DNA from: Phycisphaerae bacterium
GTDB lineage: Bacteria; Planctomycetota; Phycisphaerae; UBA1845; Fen-1342
Reading direction: 5' to 3'
DNA length: 64,000 nt
NCBI GenBank assembly: GCA_028279405.1
Contig: JANQNU010000070.1
Location: forward strand, 124,001 to 188,000
Shown: one piece after another, positions 8,945-18,086 of the stretch
Numbering within the stretch: position 1 is the first letter of the stretch
Layout of the letters: the number at the start of each line of letters is the position of its first letter
Position numbers and translations under genes: made by a program
The notes under the pieces: generated by a model
Told to the model about the DNA's origin: nothing
Seen by the model: only the letters and a program-made list of their open reading frames with translations
The model's database searches: none

Positions 8945-10012
8945 TCAGCCGACCAGGATGTCCCCGCTGTAAATCGCGTTGGGCATGACCTCGCACTCCG
9001 CCCAGCAGCCGGGACAATCGTCCACCCACTGCCGCGACGCGCGCGTCTCGTCATTGTGCCAGACCTGCGCGAAGGATTCGTCCCGCAAACTCCCCACCGT
9101 CGTCGTGTTGAATTGGCACACCGGCACGCGACCGTCCGGCAACAGCCGAATGTGACTGCGAAGTGCGACGCAAGGCGGCTTCGGCCGCGGGCGCTCGACA
9201 CCCATCAATCGTTGCCGCAAGCCCCGCAGGTAATACCGCTTGCCCCAACGCAACACGGCGCTGCCGAACTCGTTGACCCGTCGCAGTTCCTCATCCACGA
9301 ATCCGACGACGTCGGCGCCAATCAGATTCGGATGTAGCGGGTAGCCGTTGTTGATCAGGTCGTCCGCCCGCTGGTTTCGACGCTTCGCGCCGTACATCGC
9401 CGAGTCGCTGTAGGCCAGCACCGAATGCACGTCGACGTCGATCTCGCGCAACATGTCGCGCAGCCCGGCATTGTCCGTCAACGACTGCCGCGAGATCACC
9501 GTGTGGTTCGCGCTGACCTCGAGCCCGGCCGAGGAGCGCAGCGCCGCGAGTCGACGACAGGTGTCAAAGGCCGTGTCGAACAACACGTCCTTGCCACGGT
9601 TCGCGTCATGCTCATCCGGCAAACCATCGAACGACACCATGAACCGCAGCCGCGATGGCTTCGAAAACCGCTCCGCAAACGCCACCACCTGATCCGGGAA
9701 CGAGCCATTCGTCGTGATGTGAATCACAGCCGGACGGCTGACCCGCAGAATCGTCTCCGCGATCTCGGGCATATCCTTGCGCAGAAACGGTTCGCCCCCC
9801 GAAAGCCGGACGACGTCGAGTCCGCCGATCTTCTCGAACACCGTCGCCACCTCGGAGACCGTCAGTTCGTCGCCAGGCTTCATCCGCCACGAATCGCACA
9901 TCTTGCAACGTGCGTTACAGCGGTAGGTTACCAGGTACGTGCACCACGACGGCCGCGGAACGGCGTGAACGCGGTTCTGCATCACGGATAGTGCCAGGCG
10001 TGCCGGGTTCAC
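8945..10012 (-). CDS. Radical SAM/SPASM domain protein
   Basis: A 355-residue radical S-adenosylmethionine enzyme. The [4Fe-4S] motif CNARCKMC supplies Cys32, Cys36 and Cys39. RLSGGEPFLRKD is the following SAM-binding GGE motif. A C-terminal SPASM-type region carries additional cysteines (CVALRSHIRLLPDGRVPVCQ, then CPGCWAEC) for auxiliary clusters. SPASM enzymes modify peptides, carbohydrates or proteins; the substrate is unknown here. The start overlaps the stop of the upstream glycosyltransferase by 4 bp, indicating translational coupling and a shared product. Confidence 0.88.
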   Translation of the reverse strand: MNPARLALSVMQNRVHAVPRPSWCTYLVTYRCNARCKMCDSWRMKPGDELTVSEVATVFEKIGGLDVVRLSGGEPFLRKDMPEIAETILRVSRPAVIHITTNGSFPDQVVAFAERFSKPSRLRFMVSFDGLPDEHDANRGKDVLFDTAFDTCRRLAALRSSAGLEVSANHTVISRQSLTDNAGLRDMLREIDVDVHSVLAYSDSAMYGAKRRNQRADDLINNGYPLHPNLIGADVVGFVDEELRRVNEFGSAVLRWGKRYYLRGLRQRLMGVERPRPKPPCVALRSHIRLLPDGRVPVCQFNTTTVGSLRDESFAQVWHNDETRASRQWVDDCPGCWAECEVMPNAIYSGDILVG

Positions 10013-11139
10013 TGGGCCACCCCGCCCGATGCGCGAATCGATGCACCATGTGACGCGGTAGCCGATACCGCGTCGACCGCTGCCGGTGCCAGTTCCGCCA
10101 GAAACTGCTCGATCGTATCCAACGCCTCACGCCGGCCGTCCCGCCGATGACGCGCAATGTTGCGACTATAGGCCGGAAGATTCTCCAGAAACGCGCCAAT
10201 CACCCGCTCGTCCAAGTCGGCGTGCCGAACGTCGATGCCAATCCCGAGCCGGCGCACCGCCGACGCGTTGAGCCGCTGCTCCACGCACGATTCCGGCGTC
10301 ACCAGCAACGGCTTCCCGAAATGCAAAGCCTCACCAACCAACTGATTGCCCGCCGTACAGAGCAACGCGCGACAGCTTGCAAGATCCTCGATGAACGGCA
10401 CATTGCTCGGCGGACGATAATCGAGCAAACCGTCCCGCCCACGCTTGTCCGTACCGTAAATCACCACCGGCGTCTCCAACGCGCGAAATGCCGACTCGAT
10501 CCGCGAGGTGTACTGGTGGCGGCCTTTGTTGAAATACACCAGCAAATGCTCGCCCTCGCGCGGTGCCACGCGAAGAACCTCGTCGCGCAACAACGGACCA
10601 ATGCACGCGACGCCCGCGCGACGCGCCGGCGCATCATAAAAACTCGATACGATCACACGCTCCGGAACACCCATCAGCCGACGATAGACCCAAACGTCCC
10701 GTCGACTCTCCAGCCAGTCCCAAACCGGGATCGGCGGACGACAATACACCAAGATACCGAAATGATCGAAACCGATCCGCGGCACACCCAACCTCCGCGC
10801 CGCCTGGTGCGTCCACGGCTCCGCATCCGATATCACAACGTCCGGCGAGAAATCCGCCAACTGCTCACTGACCATCTTCGACGTCGGCCCGCCGAAGAGA
10901 ATATCGCTCGAATTCCAGAGGTTCTGCCGCAACGTAAGCCAGTTCGACCGCTTCTCACCAGAATAAACATAGCCCAGCGTCGGAATCTTCACCACGGAAT
11001 ATCGGTCACAGAGCTGCGCGTACGCGTCACCACCCGCCAGGATCAAGACCGAATGCTTCGCCGTCAGCGCCGGCAACACCGCCGCCGCCCGCGTCGCATG
11101 ACCGCGCCCGTAACCAAAGATCCCATATGCGATCCGCAC
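10009..11139 (-). CDS. Glycosyltransferase, GT28-like (MJ1255/VC2487 type)
   Basis: A 376-residue GT-B fold glycosyltransferase. The N-terminus VRIAYGIFGYGRGHATRAAAVL is characteristic of the MJ1255/VC2487 group. The C-terminal donor site is seen in LCTAGNQLVGEALHFGKPLLVTP. I placed the start at the GTG at 11139 because GGAGGT lies 6 nt upstream and homologues begin at this point. The open frame continues 31 codons upstream without a ribosome site. First gene of the glycosyltransferase - radical SAM - epimerase set. Acceptor and donor sugars are unknown. Confidence 0.87.
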   Translation of the reverse strand: MRIAYGIFGYGRGHATRAAAVLPALTAKHSVLILAGGDAYAQLCDRYSVVKIPTLGYVYSGEKRSNWLTLRQNLWNSSDILFGGPTSKMVSEQLADFSPDVVISDAEPWTHQAARRLGVPRIGFDHFGILVYCRPPIPVWDWLESRRDVWVYRRLMGVPERVIVSSFYDAPARRAGVACIGPLLRDEVLRVAPREGEHLLVYFNKGRHQYTSRIESAFRALETPVVIYGTDKRGRDGLLDYRPPSNVPFIEDLASCRALLCTAGNQLVGEALHFGKPLLVTPESCVEQRLNASAVRRLGIGIDVRHADLDERVIGAFLENLPAYSRNIARHRRDGRREALDTIEQFLAELAPAAVDAVSATASHGASIRASGGVAQ

Positions 11140-11344
11140 AGCGACACCTCCGACCAATGGCCAGAACCGCTCTATATCTTGTGCATGGAAGCACACACCA
11201 ACACAACAATCAAGCGAAAAGATCAACCCCAAATGTTAACGGATCGTCAACCCGCCACGGTTTCCCCGCCAAGACACCACAATTCCGGAACCGGTCACGG
11301 CAGACGGCATCGACGAATGCCTACTGAGCCCGCGCGCCGGCGCC

Positions 11345-11352
11345 GCCGATAC
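11345..11352 (+). promoter_or_regulatory. Possible sigma-28 -10 element before YjfB-like gene
   Basis: GCCGATAC matches seven of eight bases of the flagellar sigma-28 -10 consensus GCCGATAA and lies about 30 nt before the motility-protein start. The matching -35 element (TAAA) is not clear, so this is only a candidate. Confidence 0.3.
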
Positions 11353-11381
11353 TGCGCAGGCGAGCGAGAAGGAGAGACACG

Positions 11382-11570
11382 ATGAGTGATATCGGAGCTG
11401 TCGGCGGGAACACCCCCGCCCAGATCGGCGTGCAGGTCGCGACGCAGGCCCTGGCCCAAGCCAACCAGCAGGGTACCGCCGCGCTGGCACTGCTCGAATC
11501 GGCCAGCGAGGTTAGCAGCCAGGTCGTCCAGGAACCCGGCAAAGGTGACAACCTCGACACGCACGCCTAG
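11382..11570 (+). CDS. YjfB-like putative motility protein
   Basis: A 62-residue small protein similar in layout to the YjfB 'putative motility protein' family. It has an N-terminal Gln/Ala-rich helix (QIGVQVATQALAQANQQGTAALALLESA, 14-41) and a C-terminal G-x-N-hydrophobic/D motif (GDNLDTHA). These proteins are found near flagellar genes; their molecular role is not established. A GGAGAG ribosome site lies 7 nt upstream of the ATG. A strong terminator follows. The match is by motif pattern only. Confidence 0.65.
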   Translation: MSDIGAVGGNTPAQIGVQVATQALAQANQQGTAALALLESASEVSSQVVQEPGKGDNLDTHA

Positions 11571-11602
11571 CTGACGCGACCAGTTCTCACAACGCGATCG
11601 CA

Positions 11603-11636
11603 CGGCCCCGCGGCAATGCCGCCGGGGCCGTTCTTT
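11603..11636 (+). terminator. Rho-independent terminator
   Basis: A long GC-rich hairpin (CGGCCCCGCGGCA pairing with TGCCGCCGGGGCCG, one bulge) followed by TTCTTT ends the YjfB-like transcript. The following dockerin gene converges from the other strand. Confidence 0.85.
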
Positions 11637-11681
11637 GTCGCGCGCGTACGGAACGATCTAATGTCCGAGTCGGCCGGCGAC

Positions 11682-13244
11682 TCAGGAACAATCGCCGAGC
11701 GCTACGGCACGGATGAACGCGTTGACGTCGCCGACGGAGACGTTGCGGTCTCGGTTCGTGTCATTCGCACAATTGTAGTCGCACGGCGCGACGCCCCCGG
11801 GAAACAGCGCGTTCCAATCCGCTTCGCCACGAGTGACTGCCGCCACAAAGAAGTTGATGTCGCCGACCGAGACAGTGCCGTCGCAGTTGGCATCGCCGCA
11901 CGGCAGGCAAGGATCCACAAGCGCACTCAGATCGAGCATCAGGAAACCCTCGCCGACATCGTTCTGGTTTCCATCTGCGAGGAACGCGCCGAAGAACAGC
12001 GTCGCATCGTCGGTCAGGATTGCATTCGATCGGAACCGGGAGATGAAAACGTCGTCGTCAAGCACGCCGTTGCCGTCAAGATCGACGGCGACACCCGCGC
12101 GGGCGATAACGCGCTCGTCGTTGAACACCAGCACTTCGTCGAGAAAGGCGCCGAGCAGGGCGCCGTTGCGGGTACGACCGTGATAGACGAAGTGCCCCCG
12201 GCCGTTGGTGGTCGTCAGGCCGAACGTCGATCCGTTGGCCGCATCGCGGAAAGTCTCGCCCGACTTACCGCCCGGTACGGGTTCGCCGCTGAGCGCAATG
12301 ACGTTGCCGTTCAGCAGCAGCCAGGATCGGTTGGGTGTGTCGAAGCCGCCGCGCGCCATCCAATCGCCGTTCGGCGACAGATAAATCGGGATCAGAGAAG
12401 AGACGAAGACTCGATCCGACAGTCCGGAGTCCGGGATGGGGGCACCTTCCTGGAGCACGACACGGCCGTTGACGACAACGATATCGTCTTCGGTGGTCGG
12501 CGCCGCGGTGTCGCCGCGCAGAATGTAATTGTTCCCCGCGGCGTCCATTCGAAAGGACCGTGAATCGAACTGTTCCCAGGGCCCGGGCGCGCCGGTCGGC
12601 GTGGTACCGGTTTGCGCGACAACAGCCATCGCCGTCTCATCGCCCACCAGTGCCAGCGCGCCGCCCGCCGGGATGACGCCGCCGGGGGACGGGGCCCGCA
12701 GCCCGACGGCCCCGTCCGTGAGAATGAACGGCCCACCAAACTCCGCGCTGTATCGGCTGCCCGCGACGCCGGGGATCGGGTCGCGTTCCCGAGCGATCAC
12801 TGTCCAGTCCTGCGTCAGTACGTTGAACCGGGCGACGATTTCATTCGTTTGAATGGGAAGGTCCGTCGAGGTTTCGTAGACGAAGTCACCACCGTCGTTG
12901 ATGCCCATGACCGAATCGATTGTGCCGTTGTTGACCAGTGGATCCCACCCGGTCGGCCTACCTTCTTCCACGACAACGACCGCGTCCTGGGGATCGAACG
13001 CGGTCCCCACGAGTATCACCTGATCTTCGGTACTGGGTCGCTGAACACGCGCCGGCATGATCCAGCGCACCCCGTTGGCGCTGCGATACGGTTGGCCGAA
13101 ACTGGTGAAGTCGACTCCTAGCCCGGGCGCGCGGGCCGTCGGATGCCCAGCGATATCGGAAAAGACCCCAACCGGAATGAAATCGCCGCCCACGGTCGGC
13201 GCAACCAGGAACCCCAAACAGCAACACAGCGTCGCTCGAGCCAT
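11682..13244 (-). CDS. Secreted dockerin-type protein, paralogue 1
   Basis: A 520-residue exported protein. A signal peptide (MARATLCCCLGFLVAPTVGG) is followed by about 420 residues of repeated short beta strands (for example DDIVVVNGRVVLQEG, LLLNGNVIALSGEPVPGG) that look like a beta-propeller or beta-solenoid. The C-terminal 75 residues form a two-loop type I dockerin-like module: GDANCDGTVSVGDINFF and NRDRNVSVGDVNAFI, each with calcium-loop aspartates/asparagines, separated by a Cys-containing linker. GGAGGT precedes the ATG. Two closer paralogues follow upstream on the same strand. Function unknown; probably cell-surface or extracellular. Confidence 0.85.
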   Translation of the reverse strand: MARATLCCCLGFLVAPTVGGDFIPVGVFSDIAGHPTARAPGLGVDFTSFGQPYRSANGVRWIMPARVQRPSTEDQVILVGTAFDPQDAVVVVEEGRPTGWDPLVNNGTIDSVMGINDGGDFVYETSTDLPIQTNEIVARFNVLTQDWTVIARERDPIPGVAGSRYSAEFGGPFILTDGAVGLRAPSPGGVIPAGGALALVGDETAMAVVAQTGTTPTGAPGPWEQFDSRSFRMDAAGNNYILRGDTAAPTTEDDIVVVNGRVVLQEGAPIPDSGLSDRVFVSSLIPIYLSPNGDWMARGGFDTPNRSWLLLNGNVIALSGEPVPGGKSGETFRDAANGSTFGLTTTNGRGHFVYHGRTRNGALLGAFLDEVLVFNDERVIARAGVAVDLDGNGVLDDDVFISRFRSNAILTDDATLFFGAFLADGNQNDVGEGFLMLDLSALVDPCLPCGDANCDGTVSVGDINFFVAAVTRGEADWNALFPGGVAPCDYNCANDTNRDRNVSVGDVNAFIRAVALGDCS

Positions 13245-13332
13245 GCTCGTACCTCCGCGATTATGTGTTTGCTCGCATCGTTAGTATGCGCCGGGCAGCA
13301 TCGCATCGCAATGAAAATCTGCAATACAATGA

Positions 13333-13363
13333 CCCCCGCGGATTGCCACAAAACCCGCGGGGG
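13333..13363 (-). terminator. Probable terminator of dockerin paralogue 2
   Basis: Inverted repeat CCCCCGCGG / CCGCGGGGG with a 13-nt spacer, lying 67-97 bp after the stop of the minus-strand dockerin gene. On the minus strand it is followed by TCATTGTATT, which is only moderately T-rich. Confidence 0.55.
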
Positions 13364-13429
13364 CCTTCAGTCACGCGTTTCTCCGACGGGGTTGAAGACC
13401 CGCCGGACGCGTGTTGTCGTCCTGGGATG

Positions 13430-14989
13430 CTATTGGCAGCTGCCGCCCGTAACGGCCGCCACAAACCCGTTGATGTCACCCACCGTGACCATCGTATCGA
13501 AGTTCGTATCGTTCGCACATAGGTAGTCGCAGGGCGGGAAGCCGAAGAACAGTGCGTTCCATGCCGGCTCGCCGCCGGTGACCGCCGCCACGAAGAAGTT
13601 GATATCGCCGACCGAGACCGTGCCGTCGCAGTTCGAGTCACCGCACTGCAGGCAGGGGAAACCGATCTGGTCCAAGTCGACCATCATGTACGCCTGTCCC
13701 AGGTCGGCGTTCTTGCCGTCCATGATGTCGGCGGTGAAGAACAGCTTCATGTCGTCCGTCAGGAACATGTCATCGTTGTTAAAGACGTCGATGAAGGTGT
13801 CGTCGTCAAGCTCTCCGTTGCCGTCCAGGTCGATGGCGTCGCCCTGCCGCAGGATCACCGACTTGCCGTTCAGCACCAGTACGGCGTCGCGGAACTCATC
13901 GGGATTGCTCGTCGTCGCGCCAAATACGAAGCTGCCCTTCCCATTGGCGGTCATCGAGAAGAAACAGGCGCTGAAGATCGCGTCGCTGAAGGTCTCGCCT
14001 TTTTCGCCGCCGGGGACGGCATCGCCGGTGAGTGCGATGATGTCACCGTTGTACACCAGCCAGTCCTGGTCGGTGACGTCAAAGTCGCCACGCGACATCC
14101 AGTCGCCGGCCGAGCCCATGTGCACATCGACAATGCCGCTACCGTCGATCACGTCCAGCACTTTCGCACCTGGAATCGGTGCATTTTCCTGCAATACGAC
14201 CGCACCGTTCACCACGACGATGTCGTCTTCGGTAGTCGCGGCAGTCGTGTCACCCTGCAAGATGTAGTTGGCACCGGTTGCATCCAGATAAAAGTCCTGC
14301 GTGTCGAAGAGCTGCCACGGGTTCGCCGATCCGGTCGGCGTGGTAACCCCTTCCTGTGCGATGATGCTGACCGCAACATCGTTTCCGAGCAGCGCCAGGC
14401 TGTCCTCTGTCGTCGGCAGCGCGCCGGCAGTGCTCGGCGCCAGCCACCCGACCTTGCCGTCGGCCAGGATGGACGGGCCGTTGAGCGACGTGCCGTAGGC
14501 GTCGTTGGGCAGCCCCGGAATCGCGTCACCTTCCTGCGCGATCAGCGTCCAGTCGTCTGCCTTGGCGTTGAACCGCGCGATGACCTCATCTTCCGAAGTC
14601 GGACCGTTGGTGTTGGTCGCATAGGCGAAGTCGCCGTTGTCGTTGATGCTCATGTTGCGATCGATCAGTCCGTTGTTGACGAGCGGATCCCAACCGGTAG
14701 CCGTTCCTTCTTGAACGACGACCGTCGCATTGGTCGGATCCGCGGTGGTACCCACCAAGATGATCTCGTCCTCGGACGTCGGGAGGGTAGTGTCGGCTGA
14801 CATGATCCAGAGCGACCCATCCGGGCTGACATAGGGACGATCGAATCCGCCGAACTCGGTCGCCAGGCCCGGAACGCCGGCTGTCGGATCACCCGGGATA
14901 TCCGAGAAGATCCCCACGGGGACAAAACCGCCGGCCAACGCCGACGTCACGAGGCCGGAAGCGGCCATGCACGCAATCTGCTTCTTCAC
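13430..14989 (-). CDS. Secreted dockerin-type protein, paralogue 2
   Basis: A 519-residue homologue of the preceding gene. The start is a GTG at 14989 with GGAGGAG 6 nt upstream; the resulting N-terminus VKKQIACMAASGLVTSALAGG is a clear signal peptide, whereas the upstream extension of the frame is not. The body has the same repeated beta-rich pattern (GDTTAATTEDDIVVVNGAVV, LVYNGDIIALTGDAVPGGEK). The dockerin tail has GDSNCDGTVSVGDINFF and NFDTMVTVGDINGFV with the same Cys linker. It is far closer to the next paralogue than to paralogue 1, and the two share their upstream regions. Role unknown. Confidence 0.87.
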   Translation of the reverse strand: MKKQIACMAASGLVTSALAGGFVPVGIFSDIPGDPTAGVPGLATEFGGFDRPYVSPDGSLWIMSADTTLPTSEDEIILVGTTADPTNATVVVQEGTATGWDPLVNNGLIDRNMSINDNGDFAYATNTNGPTSEDEVIARFNAKADDWTLIAQEGDAIPGLPNDAYGTSLNGPSILADGKVGWLAPSTAGALPTTEDSLALLGNDVAVSIIAQEGVTTPTGSANPWQLFDTQDFYLDATGANYILQGDTTAATTEDDIVVVNGAVVLQENAPIPGAKVLDVIDGSGIVDVHMGSAGDWMSRGDFDVTDQDWLVYNGDIIALTGDAVPGGEKGETFSDAIFSACFFSMTANGKGSFVFGATTSNPDEFRDAVLVLNGKSVILRQGDAIDLDGNGELDDDTFIDVFNNDDMFLTDDMKLFFTADIMDGKNADLGQAYMMVDLDQIGFPCLQCGDSNCDGTVSVGDINFFVAAVTGGEPAWNALFFGFPPCDYLCANDTNFDTMVTVGDINGFVAAVTGGSCQ

Positions 14990-15065
14990 GTCTGCTCCTC
15001 CTTCGGTTGCGAACTCGGCGCCCGAGCACTCCTCAGTCGCGCCGATCGGTGATAACAACATCTCA

Positions 15066-15094
15066 AATATGCTCTTCAACACCGACCGTCACAA
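15066..15094 (-). promoter_or_regulatory. Candidate sigma-70 promoter of dockerin paralogue 2
   Basis: Minus-strand TTGTGA, 17-bp spacer, CATATT. The same pair in the same place is conserved in front of paralogue 3 although other bases have changed, which supports it. Confidence 0.4.
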
Positions 15095-15263
15095 TATCAT
15101 TTCCGCTCAAAACGACCGGAATCTGACACAGGCCACCTATTTCAACAGCATCGCCGCGCAACGAGCCGCCCCATCTTCGCAGCCGCGCGTCAGCGAGCGC
15201 GCCAGTTCCCCTGCGCGTCACGCACTCCCCACGGAGTCGAACGTGTCGAGATGAGTGCGCACC

Positions 15264-16820
15264 CTAGTTGCAGCTGCCGCCCGTGACGGCTGCGACGAAG
15301 AAGTTGATGTCGCCGACGGTGACCATCGTATCGGAGTTCGTATCGTTCGCGCACAGGTAGTCGCACGGCGGGAAGCCGGAGAACAGCGCGTTCCACGCCG
15401 GTTCGCCACTCGTAACCGCCGCGACGAAGAAGTTGATATCGCCGACCGAGACAGTGCCGTCGCAATTCGAATCGCCGCACGGCAGACAGGGCACGCCGAC
15501 ATCGTCCAGATCAACCATCAGGAACGCCTGCCCGAGGTCGCTGTTCTTGCCATCCACGATGTCGGCGGTGAAGAACAGCTTCATATCGTCCGTCAGGAAC
15601 ATGTCATCGTTGTTGAAGACATTGATGAAGGTGTCATCGTCAAGCGCGCCGTTGCCATCCAGGTCGATGGCATCGCCCTGCCGCAGGATCACCGAGTGGC
15701 CGTTCAGCACGAGGACGGCGTCGCGGAACTCGTCCGGATTGCTCGTCGTTGCGCCGTAGACGACACTGCCCGTTCCGTTGGCGGTCATCGAGAAGAAACA
15801 AGCACTGAAGACCGCGTCGCTGAAAGTCTCGCCCTCTTCGCCGCCGGGGACAGCATCGCCGGTGAGCGCGATGATGTCGCCGTTGTATACCAGCCAGTCC
15901 TGTTCGGTGACGTCGAAGTCGCCGCGCGACATCCAGTTGCCGGCCGAGCCCATGTAAACCTCGAAGATGCCGCTATTGCCGATCACGTCCAGCACGTTCG
16001 CACCTGGAATCGGCGCGTTTTCCTGCAACACGACCGCACCGTTCACTACGACGATGTCGTCATCGGCCGAGGCGGCAGATGTATCCCCTTGCAGGATGTA
16101 GTTGCCAGTCGCGTCCATATAGAAGTCCTGGAAGTCGAACGCCTGCCACGGATCCGCCGAGCCGGTCGGTGTCGTGAACCCTACGTGTGCGATTATGCTG
16201 ACCGCGACGTCGTCTCCGAGCAGCGCAAAATCGTCCTCCACCCCTGGTAGCGCGCCGATGCTGCCCCGCACCAACCAACTGACCTTGCCGTCGGCCTGGA
16301 TGGACGGGCTGTTCAGTGTGGTCCCGTAGTCTTCGCTGGGAAACGCTGGAATCGGGTCACCCTCCTGAGCGATCAGCGTCCAATCGTCTGCACTGGCGTT
16401 GAACCGCGCGATGACCTCATCTTGAAAGGTCGAACCGTTGGTGTTGGTCGCATAAGCGAAATCGCCGTTGTCGTTAATGCTCAGGTTGCGATCGATCGCT
16501 CCGTTGTTGACGAGCGGATCCCAACCGGTCGGCGTCCCTTCGCGCACCACAACGGAGGCGTTGGTTGGATTTGCGGTGGTACCCACCAGGATGATCTCGT
16601 CCTGGGGTGAGGCGAACGTCGTGCTGGCCGACATGATCCACAGCGAGCCATCCGGACTGACATAGGGACGATCGAATCCGCCGAACTCGGTCGCCAGCCC
16701 GGGAACGTCGGCTGTCGGATCACCCGGGATGTCCGAGAAGATCCCCACGGGCACAACGCCGCCGGCGAGCGCCGACGTCACAAGGCCGGAAACGGCCATG
16801 CACGCAATATGCTTCTTCAC
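15264..16820 (-). CDS. Secreted dockerin-type protein, paralogue 3
   Basis: A 518-residue near-twin of paralogue 2, differing by scattered substitutions along the whole length. GTG start at 16820 behind GGAGGAG; signal peptide VKKHIACMAVSGLVTSALAGG. Tail with dockerin loops GDSNCDGTVSVGDINFF and NSDTMVTVGDINFFV. Two residues of the second loop differ from paralogue 2 (NFDTMV to NSDTMV, INGFV to INFFV), restoring more standard calcium-loop residues. The similarity continues through the ribosome site and promoter, so the whole transcription unit was duplicated. Function unknown. Confidence 0.87.
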   Translation of the reverse strand: MKKHIACMAVSGLVTSALAGGVVPVGIFSDIPGDPTADVPGLATEFGGFDRPYVSPDGSLWIMSASTTFASPQDEIILVGTTANPTNASVVVREGTPTGWDPLVNNGAIDRNLSINDNGDFAYATNTNGSTFQDEVIARFNASADDWTLIAQEGDPIPAFPSEDYGTTLNSPSIQADGKVSWLVRGSIGALPGVEDDFALLGDDVAVSIIAHVGFTTPTGSADPWQAFDFQDFYMDATGNYILQGDTSAASADDDIVVVNGAVVLQENAPIPGANVLDVIGNSGIFEVYMGSAGNWMSRGDFDVTEQDWLVYNGDIIALTGDAVPGGEEGETFSDAVFSACFFSMTANGTGSVVYGATTSNPDEFRDAVLVLNGHSVILRQGDAIDLDGNGALDDDTFINVFNNDDMFLTDDMKLFFTADIVDGKNSDLGQAFLMVDLDDVGVPCLPCGDSNCDGTVSVGDINFFVAAVTSGEPAWNALFSGFPPCDYLCANDTNSDTMVTVGDINFFVAAVTGGSCN

Positions 16821-16896
16821 GTCTGCTCCTCCTTCGGTTGCGAACTCGGCGCCCGAGCACCGCTCAACCGCGCCGATCGGTGATAACGACCTCTCA

Positions 16897-16925
16897 ACTA
16901 TGCTCTCCAACACCGACCGCCACAA
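16897..16925 (-). promoter_or_regulatory. Candidate sigma-70 promoter of dockerin paralogue 3
   Basis: Minus-strand TTGTGG, 17-bp spacer, CATAGT, aligned with the candidate promoter before paralogue 2. Confidence 0.4.
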
Positions 16926-17089
16926 TGTCATTTGCCGCAAAACCATTGGAATCTTCGCCCAGTCGCCCTACTCAACAGCAATGAAAAACACCAAGGCAAC
17001 CTAGATTCTCACGCCATTTAACGTGTCGGCGCGGTGCCGTCCGAGCGATTTGGTTGTTTTCACAATGGACGGTTTTCGCCGGCGCAACC

Positions 17090-17118
17090 TTCCGACCGCG
17101 GCCGGCCTACGCTATAAG
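17090..17118 (+). promoter_or_regulatory. Candidate sigma-70 promoter of sucD
   Basis: TTCCGA, 17-bp spacer, TATAAG, ending 67 bp before the sucD ATG. The -10 matches five of six consensus bases; the -35 is weak. Confidence 0.4.
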
Positions 17119-17185
17119 ACACGTCTCGATGACAGCAGCGCAGCCGCGAACCCGTCGATGCGGGTACGCCGATCAAGGAGTTGGC

Positions 17186-18073
17186 ATGGGCATCCTCGTC
17201 AATCGCGAAACAAAGGTGATCTGCCAGGGAATCACCGGCAAGGCCGGCGCCTTCCATACTGCACAGTGCCTGGAATACGGCACTCAAATGGTCGGCGGCG
17301 TCACCCCGGGCAAGGGCGGCACCAAGTCCGAGCATGGGCTGCCCGTGTTCGATACCGTTGCCGACGCGGTCAAGCAAACCGGTTGCGATACGTCCATGAT
17401 CTTCGTCCCCGCCGCCTTCGCCGCCGAGGCGGCGATGGAAGCCGCGGACGCCGGCATTCGCCTGGCGGTGCTGATCACTGAGGGGATCCCGACCCTCGAC
17501 ATGGTCAAGGCGCGCAAGTACCTCGACGACAAGGGCACGCTCCTGATCGGTCCCAACTGCCCCGGCGTCATCACGCCCGGCGAATGCAAGATCGGCATCA
17601 TGCCCGGATACATCCATACGCCGGCCGAAACCGGCAAGAAGAGCGTCGGCATCATCTCGCGCAGCGGCACGCTCACCTACGAAGCGGTGTGGCAATGTTC
17701 GTCACGCGGGTTCGCGCAGTCCACCTGTGTCGGCATCGGCGGTGATCCTGTCAAAGGCCTGAATTACATTGAGTTGTTGGATCTGTTCAACGCCGACGAC
17801 CAAACCGACGCCATCGTCATGATCGGCGAGATCGGCGGCACCGACGAGGAACAGGCCGCACGACACATTCAATCGCATATCAGCAAGCCGGTCGTGGCGT
17901 TCATCGCCGGCCAGACGGCGCCCCCCGGCAAACGCATGGGCCACGCGGGCGCCATCATCTCCGGCGGAGAAGGAACCGCCCAATCCAAGATGGCCGCGCT
18001 GCGCGATGCCGGGATTACGGTCTGCGACAGCCCGGCCACACTTGGAGATACGGTCGCGAAACTCGTGGCGTAA
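17186..18073 (+). CDS. sucD: Succinyl-CoA ligase alpha subunit
   Basis: The alpha subunit of succinyl-CoA synthetase, which interconverts succinyl-CoA and succinate with ATP/GTP formation in the TCA cycle. The 295 residues begin [21 protein letters not shown], the standard N-terminus, at an ATG preceded by AAGGAG. The CoA-binding part ([19 protein letters not shown]), the [18 protein letters not shown] segment and the phospho-histidine loop ([14 protein letters not shown]) are all present. The beta-subunit gene sucC is not adjacent and must lie elsewhere, unlike the usual sucCD operon. Confidence 0.96.
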   Translation: MGILVNRETKVICQGITGKAGAFHTAQCLEYGTQMVGGVTPGKGGTKSEHGLPVFDTVADAVKQTGCDTSMIFVPAAFAAEAAMEAADAGIRLAVLITEGIPTLDMVKARKYLDDKGTLLIGPNCPGVITPGECKIGIMPGYIHTPAETGKKSVGIISRSGTLTYEAVWQCSSRGFAQSTCVGIGGDPVKGLNYIELLDLFNADDQTDAIVMIGEIGGTDEEQAARHIQSHISKPVVAFIAGQTAPPGKRMGHAGAIISGGEGTAQSKMAALRDAGITVCDSPATLGDTVAKLVA

Positions 18074-18086
18074 CCCGACACCGGAC

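Larger units (their letters stand above)
16821..17185. other. Divergent promoter region, dockerin 3 / sucD
   Basis: The left 100 bp repeat the leader of dockerin paralogue 2. The right part holds the candidate sucD promoter. No gene or RNA is seen in between. Confidence 0.5.
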
